Assembly: GCF_001445655.1 (NCBI RefSeq)
Contig: NZ_LNBE01000004.1
Coordinates: 992,001 to 1,056,000, forward strand
Direction of reading: 5' to 3'
From: Streptomyces roseifaciens
Lineage (GTDB): Bacteria; Actinomycetota; Actinomycetes; Streptomycetales; Streptomycetaceae
Length of the DNA stretch: 64,000 bases
Part shown: positions 45,859 through 55,458 of the stretch, piece by piece
Layout of the letters: every line of letters begins with the position of its first letter
How positions within the stretch are numbered: the stretch's first letter is position 1
Program-made: the position numbers and the translations under genes
The notes under the pieces: model-generated
Told to the model about the DNA's origin: nothing
Seen by the model: only the letters and a program-made list of their open reading frames with translations
Databases searched by the model: none

Positions 45859-46218
45859 CGCTGCGCTGGGCTCTGCGGTAACGGCGCGGCCGGGCGCCGG
45901 CACGGCGCCGCCGGTCCGCGCCGCGGGGGATTCGCCGTCGCGGCGGGAGAAGCCCCGGCACCGCCGGGGACGGCTGCCTGCGGCTGGGCGTGGCTCGGCG
46001 CCGCTGGTTTCCGCCGTGGGGGTTGCTCGCCGTTGCGGTGGAAGTGGGTGGTCGTGCCTCGCCGGGTGCAGCCCGTGACGTTGTGGGCGGCGTGCGGGAG
46101 TGTTCTCGCGCTCTTGTGGCGCTAGGGGTTCCGTCCCGTGCGCTTCGTGTGGTGTTCATACGGTATTCGGCGGGGAACGGGAACGTAGGGGCGTGAGCCC
46201 GCGGACCCTGGAGATCAG
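45859..46218. other. Intergenic region with dispersed repeat fragments, phoX control region
   Basis: 360 bp without a gene. The first half holds fragments of the dispersed repeat family (GCCGTCGCGGCGGGAGAAGCCCCGGCACCGCCGGGG in pieces at ~45927-45977, and a GGGGTTGCTCGCCGTTGCGG element near 46018-46037). The last 70 bp are less GC-rich and hold the possible PHO box of the PhoX gene. Confidence 0.6.
46154..46175 (+). promoter_or_regulatory. Possible PHO box upstream of phoX
   Basis: Two adjacent 11-nt units, GTTCATACGGT (46154-46164) and ATTCGGCGGGG (46165-46175), resemble the direct repeats bound by PhoP in Streptomyces (consensus GTTCACC plus four bases). The second unit is poor. Position 44 bp before the ATG suits activation. 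Confidence 0.4.
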
Positions 46219-47658
46219 ATGACCCTCAGCCGAAGAGACTTCGCGAAACGATCCGCCGTCGCCGGTGCCGGGGTGGCCCTGACCGGCAGCGTCGGCGTGC
46301 TCGCCAGTGCCCCCGGAGCCCTGGCGGGCGCCGTGCCGGAGCAGTCCGGCGCCCGCCCCCGCCCCCGGCCCGGCTACGGGCCCCTCGTGCCGGACCCGAA
46401 GGGCCTGCTGGCGCTGCCCGCCGGGTTCTCCTACCGCGTCGTGACCCGGGCCGGCGTCACCAAGCTGGAGTCCGGCGAGCACACGCCCTCGAACCACGAC
46501 GGCACCGCCGCCTTCGCAGGCCCCCGCGGCGCCACCGTCCTCGTCAACAACCACGAGCTCAAGGGCCCCCGGGCCGGCTGGAAGCACCCGGTGCCCCTCA
46601 CCGAGGGCCTCGTCTACGACCCGGCCGCGTCCGGCGGCTGTACCGTCGTCGAGGTCTCCCACGACGGCTCGCACGTCGCCGAGCGGGTCGGCATCGCGGG
46701 CACGTCCACCAACTGCGCCGGCGGCGCCACCCCCTGGGGCACCTGGCTGACCTGCGAGGAGACCGAGGACAAGGCCGGCCGGAACGGCATGACCAAGGAC
46801 CACGGCTACGTCTTCGAGGTCGACCCGCTCGACCGCCGCGCCAACCGTGCCCCCAAGCCCGTCAAGGCGCTGGGCCGCTACGCCCACGAGGCCGTCGTCA
46901 CCGACCCCTCCCGCGGCCACCTCTACCTCACCGAGGACGCCTCGGGCCCGAACGGCCTGCTCTACCGCTGGACCCCGCCGAAGGGCTTCCGGCACGGCCG
47001 CGGCCGGCTGCGCACCCTCGCCGACGACGCGGGCGCGCTCCAGGCCTTCAAGTGCTTCGACTCCGGCGGCCGCTTCGTCGACGACCTCGCCCGCGCCACC
47101 CGGACGGGCACGGTCTACGGCGTCGACTGGGTCGGCGTGCCCGACCGCGACGCCGGGTCGGTGCCGGTGCGCAAGCAGTTCAAGGACGGCGAGGTCACCC
47201 GGGCCCGCAAGCTGGAGGGCATGTGGTGGGCGGACGGGGGCGCGTACATCGTCGCGTCGTTCGCCCGGGAGGAGAGCCCCGCCCAGCACGACGGCCAGGT
47301 GTGGTTCTACAACCCCGGGCGCCGCACCCTCACCCTGAAGGTGCGCCTCGGCGTCAACAAGGACCCGGGCCGGGACGGCGCCTTCGACGGCCCGGACAAC
47401 ATCACCGTCTCGCCGCACGGCGGCCTGGTGGTGGCCGAGGACGGCGAGGGGATCCAGCACCTCTTCGGCGCCCTCGACGACGGCCGCACGTACCCCATCG
47501 CCCGCAACGAGCTCAACATCGGTACCGCTCAGAAGCCCGAGTACAGCGAGTTCACCGGGGTCACCTTCTCGCCGGACGGCAAAACGCTCTTCGCCAACAT
47601 CCAGGATCCCGGCATCATGCTGGCGATCACCGGCCCCTGGCGCCGTCAGGGCAGGTGA
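46219..47658 (+). CDS. PhoX-family alkaline phosphatase (DUF839), Tat-exported
   Basis: 479 residues. Twin-arginine leader MTLSRRDFAKRSAVAGAGVAL with cleavage near ALAGA. The body is the PhoX beta-propeller family: LPAGFSYRVVTRAG, NHDGTAAF, VLVNNHELKGPRAGW (Fe/Ca ligands), NCAGGATPWGTWLTCEET (the C-A-G-G...W-L-T-C-E-E signature with bridging Cys) and GPDNITVSPHGGLVVAEDG. PhoX enzymes release phosphate from organic esters outside the cell using iron and calcium. A PHO-box-like element upstream fits phosphate control. Confidence 0.93.
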   Translation: MTLSRRDFAKRSAVAGAGVALTGSVGVLASAPGALAGAVPEQSGARPRPRPGYGPLVPDPKGLLALPAGFSYRVVTRAGVTKLESGEHTPSNHDGTAAFAGPRGATVLVNNHELKGPRAGWKHPVPLTEGLVYDPAASGGCTVVEVSHDGSHVAERVGIAGTSTNCAGGATPWGTWLTCEETEDKAGRNGMTKDHGYVFEVDPLDRRANRAPKPVKALGRYAHEAVVTDPSRGHLYLTEDASGPNGLLYRWTPPKGFRHGRGRLRTLADDAGALQAFKCFDSGGRFVDDLARATRTGTVYGVDWVGVPDRDAGSVPVRKQFKDGEVTRARKLEGMWWADGGAYIVASFAREESPAQHDGQVWFYNPGRRTLTLKVRLGVNKDPGRDGAFDGPDNITVSPHGGLVVAEDGEGIQHLFGALDDGRTYPIARNELNIGTAQKPEYSEFTGVTFSPDGKTLFANIQDPGIMLAITGPWRRQGR

Positions 47659-47667
47659 CCGGGCACA

Positions 47668-47691
47668 TGAGTACCTGAGTACCTGAGTACC
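47668..47691. repeat. Three tandem copies of TGAGTACC
   Basis: TGAGTACC is repeated three times head to tail between the PhoX gene and the luciferase-like oxidoreductase. Each copy brings a TGA. No function is apparent; slippage could vary the number. Confidence 0.85.
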
Positions 47692-47727
47692 CGGGAATCA
47701 TGACCGGCCGCCTTTGTTGAAGGAGAG

Positions 47728-48768
47728 GTGACGATCCGGCTCTCCGTACTCGACCGCTCCCGCACCCGCCGGGGCCGCCCGCAGGGCGAGGCGCTGCGCG
47801 ACACCGTGCGGTTCGCGCAGCAGGCCGAGGCGCTCGGCTACCACCGCTTCTGGGTCTCGGAGCACCACAGCGTGCCCGGCGTGGCGGGCTCGGCCCCGAC
47901 CGTGCTCGCCGCGGCGGTGGCGGCCGCGACCTCGCGGATCAGGGTGGGCACGGGCGGTGTGATGCTGCCCAACCACCGCACGCTCGTCGTCGCCGAGCAG
48001 TTCGGGGTGCTGGAGTCCCTCTTCCCGGGCCGCATCGACATGGGCCTGGGCCGCTCGGTCGGCTTCACGGACGGCATCCGCAGGGCCCTGGGCACGGACA
48101 AGGACGCCATGGGGGACTTCGCCGGGCAGCTCGCCGAGCTGGAGGGCTGGTTCACCGGGGGTACGCGTACGCACGACGGGGTGCACGCCCGCCCGGCGGA
48201 GGGCCTGCGGGTCCCGGCGTTCGTCCTCGCCAACGAGGCGGGCGCGGACCTGGCTGCTGCCGCCGGGGCGGCCCTGGTGATCGGCGGCCTGGGCGGCGAG
48301 GAGCGGATGCTCGCCGCCGTCGACCGCTACCGGGCGGCCTTCCGGCCCTCGGCGTGGTGGCGGCGCCCGTACGTCGTGGTGGCGGGGAACGTGGCCGTCG
48401 CGGCCACCCGCGAGGAGGCCCGCAGGCTGCTCGTGCCCGAGGCGTGGGCGCTGGCGCACGCGCGGACGCACGGCGCCTTCCCGCCGCTGGAGCCCGCGGA
48501 GGAGACCGAGGCGCGGGCGATGAGCGAGCGGGAGCGCCGGCTGTACGAGGACGGGCTGCGCGGGCACGTCCACGGCACGGAGGACGAGGTGTCCGCCGCG
48601 CTCGGTGCGCTGGTCGGGCGCAGCGGCGCCGACGAGGTGCTCGTCACCACGTCCTCGTACGACCGGGAGGGGCTGCTGGACTCCTATCGCAGGCTGGCCC
48701 GGCTCGCCGGGCTGACCGCGGGGCCGGCGAGCCGGGAGCGGCTCACAGGGCCTGCGCCGCGGGCTTGA
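47728..48768 (+). CDS. MsnO8-type LLM oxidoreductase (luciferase-like)
   Basis: 346 residues, bacterial luciferase-like TIM barrel using reduced flavin. RLSVLDRSRTRRG start, EALGYHRFWVSEHHSVPGVAGSAP (the SEHH motif of this subfamily), RIRVGTGGVMLPNHRTLVVAEQFGVLESLFPGRIDMGLGRS and the C-terminal HGTEDEVSAALGAL. Substrate unknown; these act in oxidation of natural products or xenobiotics. The GTG at 47728 is only 2 bases after AAGGAGAG, an unusually tight spacing, but no other in-frame start fits. Confidence 0.86.
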   Translation: MTIRLSVLDRSRTRRGRPQGEALRDTVRFAQQAEALGYHRFWVSEHHSVPGVAGSAPTVLAAAVAAATSRIRVGTGGVMLPNHRTLVVAEQFGVLESLFPGRIDMGLGRSVGFTDGIRRALGTDKDAMGDFAGQLAELEGWFTGGTRTHDGVHARPAEGLRVPAFVLANEAGADLAAAAGAALVIGGLGGEERMLAAVDRYRAAFRPSAWWRRPYVVVAGNVAVAATREEARRLLVPEAWALAHARTHGAFPPLEPAEETEARAMSERERRLYEDGLRGHVHGTEDEVSAALGALVGRSGADEVLVTTSSYDREGLLDSYRRLARLAGLTAGPASRERLTGPAPRA

Positions 48769-49954
48769 CCAGATCGCGCACGGTGCGCGACTTCACGAAC
48801 TCGCCCAGGGCCGTCATCTCCCACTCGCCCGAGTACTGCCGGATGAACTTCGCCATGAGCACACCGGTCTTGGGCTCCGCGCCGGTCAGGTCGAAGCGCA
48901 CCAGCTCCTCGCCCGTGCGGGCGTCGAGCAGGCGGCAGTAGGCCTTGGCGACCTGGTTGAACTTCTGGCCGGTGAAGGAGCTGACGGTGAAGACCAGGCC
49001 GGTCACCTCGGGCGGCAGGCCCTCCATGTGCACGGTGATGGTCTCGTCGTCGCCGGAGCCCTCGCCGGTGAGGTTGTCGCCGGAGTGCTGGATGGCGCCG
49101 TTGAGGATCTGCAGCTTGTTGAAGTAACAGGCGTCGATCATGTTGCGGTCGGGGCCGTAGGCGATGACGGAGGCGTCCAGGTCGATGGCGGGGGCGCCCC
49201 AGGCGGGCTCCCAGCCCAGGCCCATCTTCACCGACTGCGTCAGCGGCCGGCCGCCCTTGACCAGGGACACCGTCTGGTTCTTCTGCAGGCTGACCCGGCC
49301 CTTGTCCAGGTTGATCTTCCCGGTGCCGGGGGCGGGGGCGGGCGGCGCCGGGGGAGCGGCGGGCGCGGCCGGGGCGGCCACGGGCATCGGCGGCACGGGG
49401 GCGGCCGGCTGCACGGGCGCGGGGGCCGCGGGGGCAGGCGCGGGGGCCGCGGGCTCCTCCACGCTCACGCCGAAGTCGGTGGCGATGCCCGCCAGGCCGT
49501 TCGCGTACCCCTGACCGACCGCGCGCACCTTCCAGGCGCCCGCCCGCCGGTAGACCTCCACGATCACCAGGGCGGTCTCGGAACCCAGCCGGGGCGGGGT
49601 GAACGTGGCGAGGACCGAGCCGTCGTCGGTGCTGCGGACGGTGGCGGTCGGCTCGACGCCGGCGAAGCTCGCGCCCTGGGCGTCGGGGCTGGCGGTCACC
49701 ACGATCTTCTCGATGCCGGCCGGGACGGCGGCGGTGTCCACCACGATGGCGTCGGGCGCGCCGCCGGACGCGGCGCGGTGGCTCACGCCCGGCCCGGAAG
49801 GCTGGTTGTAGAAGACGAAGTCGTCGTCGGAGCGCACCTTGCCGTCGGCGGTGAGCAGCAGGCCCGATACGTCGAGCCGCACCGGGGCGGTGACGTCCAC
49901 CGTCACGCGGGCGACGGAGAGAGGGATGTTCGAGCCGGGTGTCATAGCGGTCAT
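48743..49954 (-). CDS. Double TerD-domain protein with Ala/Pro linker
   Basis: 403 residues. Two TerD (tellurium-resistance/calcium-binding stress) domains: the first at ~10-165 (DVSGLLLTADGKVRSDDDFVFYNQPSGPGVS...VIVEVYRRAGAWKVRAVGQGYANGLAGIATDFGV), the second at ~215-400 (INLDKGRVSLQKNQTVSLVKGG...GLGWEPAW...SGDNLTGEGSGDDETITVHMEGLPPEV). The D-D-D-F/G-D-N-L-T-G-E-G-S-G-D-D acidic patches are the calcium sites. A ~45-residue Pro/Ala linker joins them. TerD proteins are linked to membrane stress, phage resistance and, in Streptomyces, differentiation. No other ter gene is nearby. MTPGS at 49945 is an alternative start. Its 3' end overlaps the oxidoreductase gene by 26 bp. Confidence 0.92.
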   Translation of the reverse strand: MTAMTPGSNIPLSVARVTVDVTAPVRLDVSGLLLTADGKVRSDDDFVFYNQPSGPGVSHRAASGGAPDAIVVDTAAVPAGIEKIVVTASPDAQGASFAGVEPTATVRSTDDGSVLATFTPPRLGSETALVIVEVYRRAGAWKVRAVGQGYANGLAGIATDFGVSVEEPAAPAPAPAAPAPVQPAAPVPPMPVAAPAAPAAPPAPPAPAPGTGKINLDKGRVSLQKNQTVSLVKGGRPLTQSVKMGLGWEPAWGAPAIDLDASVIAYGPDRNMIDACYFNKLQILNGAIQHSGDNLTGEGSGDDETITVHMEGLPPEVTGLVFTVSSFTGQKFNQVAKAYCRLLDARTGEELVRFDLTGAEPKTGVLMAKFIRQYSGEWEMTALGEFVKSRTVRDLVKPAAQAL

Positions 49955-50079
49955 GTCCCGGGTAACGAGTGGCCGCTCTTTGCGGTTCCATTACCGAGCC
50001 GCCGGTTCCGCCCGGTTCCTCCGGATGGCGGCCGGGCCCGTAGGCCGCCGCAGACCGGCCGGTGTGCCGTCGCCGCAGG

Positions 50080-50889
50080 TCAGCCCGGGTTCCAGCGGGG
50101 CGGCTCGGCCGCGCAGAACTCGCCGCCGACGCGGCCGTGGCCCTCCCGCGGGGTTCCGCTCTCCGCGGCCAGCAGGGCGGGCGCGTACGGCTCGGAGTCG
50201 TCCTGGGGCTCGTAGCCGAGGGCGCGGGCGGTCGACAGGTCCCACCAGAGCCTGGTGTTCGCGGAGCTGCCGTAGGCGACGGTGTGGCCGACGCCGTCCG
50301 CCGTCAGGGCGGCGTGCACGAGCCGGGCGCAGTCGCCGGGGCTCAGCCAGACCGACAGCATGCGTACCGACACGGGCTCGGGGAAGCAGGCACCGATGCG
50401 CAGGGACACGGTCTGGATGCCGTGCCGGTCCCGGTAGAGGGAGGCCAGGTCCTCGCCGAAGCACTTGGAGAGGCCGTAGAAGGTGTCCGGGCGGTGCGCG
50501 GTCTCCACGGGCAGGAGCGGGGCGCCCTCCGCGGGGACGGGCGCGAAGCCGACGGCGTGGTTGCTGGAGGCGAGGACCACGCGCCGTACGCCCGCCTCCC
50601 GGACGGCCTCGTACAGGCGGTACGTGCCCTCGACGTTGGCGCGCAGGATGTCCTCGAAGGACGCCTCCAGGGGGATGCCCGCCAGGTGGACGACCGCGTC
50701 CACGCCGTCGACGGCCTTGCGCAGCGCCTCGCGGTCGGCGAGGTCCGCGGTGACCGCGTCCGGCTCGCCCGGCACCGGCCGGGCGTCGAACAGGCGCAGC
50801 CGGTGGCCGAGGGCGGGCAGCCGGGTGCGCAGGTGGGTGCCGATGCGGCCGGCCGCGCCGGTGAGGAGGACCGTGCGGGATGCGGGCAT
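50080..50889 (-). CDS. NAD-dependent epimerase/dehydratase, uronate-dehydrogenase-like
   Basis: 269 residues, extended short-chain dehydrogenase fold: nucleotide motif LLTGAAGRIGTHLR (GxxGxxG), VVHLAGIP, the active-site YGLSK and the SSNHAVGF segment that is typical of uronate dehydrogenase. It may oxidise galacturonate or glucuronate to the aldaro-lactone, but related sugars are possible. No uronate pathway genes are adjacent. ATG 50889 used; the frame extends 14 codons upstream. Divergent from the serine hydrolase. Confidence 0.8.
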   Translation of the reverse strand: MPASRTVLLTGAAGRIGTHLRTRLPALGHRLRLFDARPVPGEPDAVTADLADREALRKAVDGVDAVVHLAGIPLEASFEDILRANVEGTYRLYEAVREAGVRRVVLASSNHAVGFAPVPAEGAPLLPVETAHRPDTFYGLSKCFGEDLASLYRDRHGIQTVSLRIGACFPEPVSVRMLSVWLSPGDCARLVHAALTADGVGHTVAYGSSANTRLWWDLSTARALGYEPQDDSEPYAPALLAAESGTPREGHGRVGGEFCAAEPPRWNPG

Positions 50890-51047
50890 GGCGCCTGGGC
50901 CTCCTGAGGCAGTCCGGAAGGGGAAGCGCACACGCTAAGGAGCCGGTGCGGGGCGGTCAAGGAGGCACGGACGGCTTTCGGCGGGCGGTGTCCTTCCAGG
51001 AGACCGTCAGGCCGGAATCCTTCAATCCGTTTATTCCGTCGGCGAGA

Positions 51048-51059
51048 TGACGATCGTCA
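51048..51059. promoter_or_regulatory. TGACGATCGTCA palindrome before the serine hydrolase
   Basis: Perfect 12-bp palindrome in the 237-bp divergent gap, ~70 bp before the hydrolase ATG, in a locally AT-richer stretch (TTCAATCCGTTTATTCCG). It may be an operator; the regulator is unknown. Confidence 0.4.
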
Positions 51060-51126
51060 CGAAATAACGACGGGCCCCGCTCTGCTGCACCCACCGGAGT
51101 CATCACTGATCACAGGGAGCACACAC

Positions 51127-52293
51127 ATGCCGAGCCCCACCGCCGCGCAGGGGACCGTCGTCCGGGGAACCGTCGCCAAGGGGTACGAGGGCGTCCGCGA
51201 GGAGTTCGAGGCCACCTTCGCCGAGGAGCGGGCCGGGCACTCCGCCCAGCTCGCCGCCTACGTCGACGGCGAGCAGGTCGTCGACCTGTGGGGCGGCCCC
51301 GGCATGGAGGGCGACTCGCTCACCGGCGTGTTCTCCTCCACCAAGGGCGCGGCCCACCTCGTCGTCGCCCTCCTCGTCCAGGAAGGCGTGCTCGACCTCG
51401 ACCGCGAGGTCGCCCACTACTGGCCCGAATTCGCCGCCGCCGGCAAGGAATCCGTCACCCTGCGCGACCTCCTCGCCCACCGGGCCGGAGTCGTCGGAGC
51501 CGAGGACGGCTTCACCACGGAAGAGCTCGCCGACGACCGCGCCATAGCCGAGAAGCTGGCCGGCCAGCGGCCCCACTGGCGCCCCGGCACCGCCTTCGGC
51601 TACCACGCCCTCGTCATCGGCGCCCTGACCGGCGAGGTCGTCCGCCGCGCCACCGGACGCACCATGCAGGAGCTCTACGAGGAGCGCATCCGCGCCCCCT
51701 ACGGCATCGACTTCTACATGGGCCTGCCCGAGGAGCACGAGCGCCGCGTCCTCGACATCCAGCCCATGGACCCGACGCCCGGCCAGAAGCGCGCCCTGCT
51801 CGAGAACGCCCCCGGGCCGCAGAGCCTGACGGGCATCGCCTTCAACCTCAACCACCCCCGGCCCACCGTGCTGGAGGACCTGCCGAACCACCGCGTCATC
51901 CGCGCGGGCGGCCCCGCCTCCGTCGGCGGCATGGCCTCCGCGCGCGGCCTGGCCCGCATGTACGCGGCCGCCATCAGCGGCGTCGGCGGCAAGGAGGCGC
52001 TGCTGACGCCCGCCACCGCCGCCGACTTCGCCCAGATCCACTCCATCGGCTACGACGTGGTCGCGCGCCAGCACCAGGCCTTCGGCCTGGGCTTCGGCGC
52101 CATGGGGGACAAGTACCCCTTCCTCGGCGCCCGCGCCTTCGGCCACGGCGGCGCCGCCGGCTCCCAGGCCTTCGCCGACCCGTCCAACGGCCTGGCCTTC
52201 GGCTTCAACCGCCGCCGGTACGGCTTCCGCGACGACAACGACGCGCAGGTCGCGCGCCTGGCCAAGGCCGTCGGCGAGGCGGTGGGCCGCTGA
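51127..52293 (+). CDS. Serine hydrolase, class C beta-lactamase/EstB family
   Basis: 388 residues without signal peptide. Catalytic S-x-x-K is S-S-T-K in GVFSSTKGAAH (~76-80), the Tyr of the Y-x-N/Y-x-A box is in GTAFGYHALVIGAL, and the third box is FGHGGAAGSQAFADP (H-G-G). This is the cytoplasmic EstB-type esterase group rather than a true beta-lactamase or PBP. Substrate unknown; probably small esters. ATG 51127 follows AGGGAGC. A palindrome at 51048-51059 may regulate it. Confidence 0.87.
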   Translation: MPSPTAAQGTVVRGTVAKGYEGVREEFEATFAEERAGHSAQLAAYVDGEQVVDLWGGPGMEGDSLTGVFSSTKGAAHLVVALLVQEGVLDLDREVAHYWPEFAAAGKESVTLRDLLAHRAGVVGAEDGFTTEELADDRAIAEKLAGQRPHWRPGTAFGYHALVIGALTGEVVRRATGRTMQELYEERIRAPYGIDFYMGLPEEHERRVLDIQPMDPTPGQKRALLENAPGPQSLTGIAFNLNHPRPTVLEDLPNHRVIRAGGPASVGGMASARGLARMYAAAISGVGGKEALLTPATAADFAQIHSIGYDVVARQHQAFGLGFGAMGDKYPFLGARAFGHGGAAGSQAFADPSNGLAFGFNRRRYGFRDDNDAQVARLAKAVGEAVGR

Positions 52294-52351
52294 CCCCCCA
52301 GGGGGTCTTCCTTCCGCCGCAGCGGGGCGTGACCCCCCCCACCGGGGCGTT

Positions 52352-52391
52352 CGGCGGCGCCGGGCCGGCCGCAGGCCGTCCGGCGCCGCCG
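52352..52391. terminator. Bidirectional terminator hydrolase / response regulator
   Basis: CGGCGGCGCCGG (52352-52363) is the exact complement of CCGGCGCCGCCG (52380-52391), ending 5 bp before the convergent regulator stop. A smaller GACCCCC-CA-GGGGGTC hairpin at 52292-52307 directly follows the hydrolase stop. Confidence 0.75.
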
Positions 52392-52395
52392 CCCC

Positions 52396-53061
52396 TCAGC
52401 GCGGGGACACGAAACCGCACTCGTAGGCCGCGATGACCGCCTGGGTGCGGTTGCGGACGCCCAGTTTGGCCAGGGCGCCTGCCACGTGGGTCTTCACCGT
52501 CGCCGCGCCCAGGACGAGCTGCTCGGCGATCTCGGCGTTCGACAGGCCCCGGGCCATCAGGCGGAGGACCTCCGCCTCCCGGTCCGACAGCTGCGCGCGC
52601 AGCTTCCCGGCGGCCGTCCTCGCCCGGCGGGCCTCCGCGTGTTCCGCCGCCAGGGCGCGCACGGCGGAGGGGAAGAGCAGCGAGTCGGTGCGGGCCACGA
52701 GCCGGACGGCCTGGACGAGTTCGTCGGCGCCCGACCGCTTGAGGAGGAAGCCGCTGGCGCCGGCGCGCAGCGCGTCGTACACGTAGCTGTCGTTCTCGAA
52801 CGTGGTGACGACCAGGACGCGCGGCGGGGAGTCCATGCCGCCGATCAGCTGCTCGGTGGCCCGGATCCCGTCGACCTCGGGCATCCGTACGTCCATCAGG
52901 ACGACGTCGGGGCGCAGTTCGCGGACGACGGAGACCGCTTCCGCGCCGGTCGTGGCCTCGCCGACGACCTCCAGGTCCTCCTCGGCGCCCAGGATTGCCC
53001 GCAGGGCGGTCCGCACCATGCGCTCGTCGTCGGCGAGCACGATCCGCAGGGGCGCCGTCAC
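52396..53061 (-). CDS. NarL/LuxR-type response regulator
   Basis: 221 residues. Receiver domain with acidic pair ADDE near 9-12, phosphorylation Asp in [10 protein letters not shown] (~54) and conserved Lys in FLLKRSG; LuxR-type helix-turn-helix at ~150-210 ([59 protein letters not shown]). GTG start overlaps the kinase stop (GTGA), so kinase and regulator are produced together. Output genes probably include its own operon, starting with the membrane protein. Confidence 0.95.
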   Translation of the reverse strand: MTAPLRIVLADDERMVRTALRAILGAEEDLEVVGEATTGAEAVSVVRELRPDVVLMDVRMPEVDGIRATEQLIGGMDSPPRVLVVTTFENDSYVYDALRAGASGFLLKRSGADELVQAVRLVARTDSLLFPSAVRALAAEHAEARRARTAAGKLRAQLSDREAEVLRLMARGLSNAEIAEQLVLGAATVKTHVAGALAKLGVRNRTQAVIAAYECGFVSPR

Positions 53062-54341
53062 CGGCCCGCACCCCCGCCCAGCGGCAGGCGGACGGCGAGC
53101 CGCCACACCCCGTCCCGCTCGCCGGAGCTGCTGCTGCCGCGCAGCAGCCGGGCCCGTTCGGCTATGCCCGTCAGACCGCGGCCGCCGCCGGTGCGGCGGT
53201 GCGCGCGGCCGGGGGCCTTGTCGGGGTTGACCGGATTCTCCAAGGCGACCTCCACGGCGTCGTCGTGCACGGTGATCCGCAGCAGCACGGGCACCCGGCC
53301 CGCGTGCCGCAAGGCATTGGTGAGGCCCTCCTGCACGATCCGGTACGCCTCGCGGGAGACGACCGGCGGCACGCCGTCCAGGGCCGGAGGTGAGGCGAGG
53401 GTGACGGTGCCGCCCGCGGCGCGGGTGCGCTCCAGCAGCCCGTCCAGGTCGGCGAGGGTCGGCGCGGGCGCGGCGGACGCGGCGCCGTCCTCGCGCAGCA
53501 GCCCCAGCACGGTGTCCAGTTCGCCGACCGCCTCGCGCGTCGTCTCCTCGATCGCGGCCAGCGCCTGCCGCGCGAACTCCGGGTCGGCGTCGAGGACCTT
53601 GCGCGCCGCGCTCGCCTGCAGGGTGACCGCGCTCAGGGCGTGCCCCACGGAGTCGTGCAGCTCGCGCGCCAGCCGGTTGCGCAGGGCCAGCCGCATGGCG
53701 TGCTGCTCGGCCTCGGCCAGCCGGTCGGCGGCCGTCGGGCCGAGGAGGAGGGGTGCGCAGCGGGCGAGGAGCGTGCCCGCGCCCCAGGACGCCCCGACGA
53801 GCAGGACCAGCACCGCCAGGCCGGCGGGCACCGCCAGCAGCGTCCACGGGAAGGCCAGGTCCCCCAGCCCGTACGGGGCGTCCTCGCCCCCCGGAACACC
53901 CGTGACCGGCAGGGCGATCAGCGTCAGCGCGAACGGGGGCGTGGCCAGCGACATGCCGCTCACGATGCCGCCGGCCAGCAGGTGCAGGGTGTACCACAGG
54001 GCGGTCCGCCCGCGCGCGGCCCGCGAATCGCCCGGGCCCGTCGCGAGCGCCTCCTCCGGCACCCCGCACAGGGCGCGTGCCGCCACCGACTCCAGCGTCC
54101 GCACCAAGGGCACCAGCGCGGTCACCGCCGCCGGCACCAGCGCCAGCGCGAAGACGCCGAACTGCCGGCCGACGGTGGAGGGGAACAGGATGTTCGTGTC
54201 CCGGACGAAGACCGCCGTCAGCGTGCTCGCCAGCAGGTAGTACGGCATCAGCAGCGCACCGCCGAGCAGCAGGTGCACCCACCGCAGCCGGGCGCGGCGG
54301 CCCACCAGGGCGACGGCGCCGCGCCGGAGGAGAGCCGTCAC
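53058..54341 (-). CDS. NarL-type sensor histidine kinase
   Basis: 427 residues. About six membrane helices in the first ~215 residues with short loops, then a HisKA_3 dimerisation domain with the phospho-His in [30 protein letters not shown] (~240) and an HATPase domain ([15 protein letters not shown]-box; [15 protein letters not shown]-box). No extracellular sensor domain, so it probably reads the membrane or its neighbour. GTG start overlaps the stop of the upstream membrane protein (GTGA). Confidence 0.93.
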   Translation of the reverse strand: MTALLRRGAVALVGRRARLRWVHLLLGGALLMPYYLLASTLTAVFVRDTNILFPSTVGRQFGVFALALVPAAVTALVPLVRTLESVAARALCGVPEEALATGPGDSRAARGRTALWYTLHLLAGGIVSGMSLATPPFALTLIALPVTGVPGGEDAPYGLGDLAFPWTLLAVPAGLAVLVLLVGASWGAGTLLARCAPLLLGPTAADRLAEAEQHAMRLALRNRLARELHDSVGHALSAVTLQASAARKVLDADPEFARQALAAIEETTREAVGELDTVLGLLREDGAASAAPAPTLADLDGLLERTRAAGGTVTLASPPALDGVPPVVSREAYRIVQEGLTNALRHAGRVPVLLRITVHDDAVEVALENPVNPDKAPGRAHRRTGGGRGLTGIAERARLLRGSSSSGERDGVWRLAVRLPLGGGAGR

Positions 54342-55345
54342 AGGGCGGCGGCCCGGGCGGAGCGCTGGACGAAGAAGCGCGTGCCGGCGGCGAGGACCAG
54401 CAGACCGATGATCACTTGCACAGCGTAGGCGACGGCCATCGTCGCCGTCGGCCCCCGGCCTTCGTCGGCCAGGGACGTCAGCATCGCGAGCAGTTGCCAG
54501 CCGCCCCACGCGGCCGAAGCGGCCGAGCCGACGCCCGCGAGGAGCAGCGGCACCCGCAGCGGCAGCCGGCCGCCGTGTCCGGACCGTGCCCGGCCGGACA
54601 GCAGCAGGACGGCACCCGCGATCGTCGCGGCGGCGTACAGCACGTAGCCCGACTCCCCGGCCGCGAAGGTGCCGCTGTACATCCGGGCCATCTCCGGCGA
54701 GAGGCCCGCCGACACCCCGCACGTCCACATCAGGTGGACCGCGCCGGGCAGCACGGCCAGCACTCCCGCCGCGGCCAGTGCGGCCCGCTGCCCGCGGCCG
54801 GGCGGACGGCCCGCCAGGTCCCCGACGCGGCCCCGCCACAGGTGGCCCCAGCGCTCGCGGGCGTACAGCACGAACAGGGTCCCCAGGGCCAGCCCCTGGA
54901 CGATGAACCCCGTGTAGACCACGCCGAAGACCCACTCGTCGAGGAACGGCTCGTCGGCCTCGCTCCCGGAACCGGACGCCGAACCGCCCAGGGCACGGAC
55001 GATCAACTGTGCGGGAAAGGCGTACATGATGGGCGCCAGCAGCCCCACCGCCCCCCACATCGGCAGCACGAGCAGCCAGGCGGGGACGCGCTTGCCCCAG
55101 GGCCGGGTCAGCAGCAGGGCGAGGACCACGACCGCGGCGTCCATCAGGATGGTCACGGCGTTCGCCACGACCATGCTCGTGTCGGCATCCCGCAGGCCGC
55201 TTCCCTCCGGGATGCCGATGTGACTCCCCGCCACCCAGGCCGCCTTGAGGCCGAGGTAGGGCAGGCAGGCGGCGATGGTCACCGCGCGGAGCGCGCGGCG
55301 TTTGGTGGCGTGGTCGTCCGGGACGGTCGTCGTCGTACTGGTCAT
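54338..55345 (-). CDS. Polytopic membrane protein linked to a two-component system
   Basis: 335 residues with about eight hydrophobic helices, first gene of a three-gene coupled operon. No family recognised. A ~20-residue Ser/Gly/Asp/Glu loop ([19 protein letters not shown]) lies mid-protein, and [28 protein letters not shown] is probably external. It may be the real signal receptor or transporter that the intramembrane-type kinase monitors. ATG 55345. Confidence 0.78.
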   Translation of the reverse strand: MTSTTTTVPDDHATKRRALRAVTIAACLPYLGLKAAWVAGSHIGIPEGSGLRDADTSMVVANAVTILMDAAVVVLALLLTRPWGKRVPAWLLVLPMWGAVGLLAPIMYAFPAQLIVRALGGSASGSGSEADEPFLDEWVFGVVYTGFIVQGLALGTLFVLYARERWGHLWRGRVGDLAGRPPGRGQRAALAAAGVLAVLPGAVHLMWTCGVSAGLSPEMARMYSGTFAAGESGYVLYAAATIAGAVLLLSGRARSGHGGRLPLRVPLLLAGVGSAASAAWGGWQLLAMLTSLADEGRGPTATMAVAYAVQVIIGLLVLAAGTRFFVQRSARAAAL

Positions 55346-55458
55346 GTGACCAGCGTTCCGTCCGGCGGGCGCCGGCGCGTCGCCCTGAGCGGCGGACCGC
55401 CTCCGCCGCGAGGCGGAGGGACGGCTAGTTCTCAGGCAGGGGACGGGAGGCCCGCACG

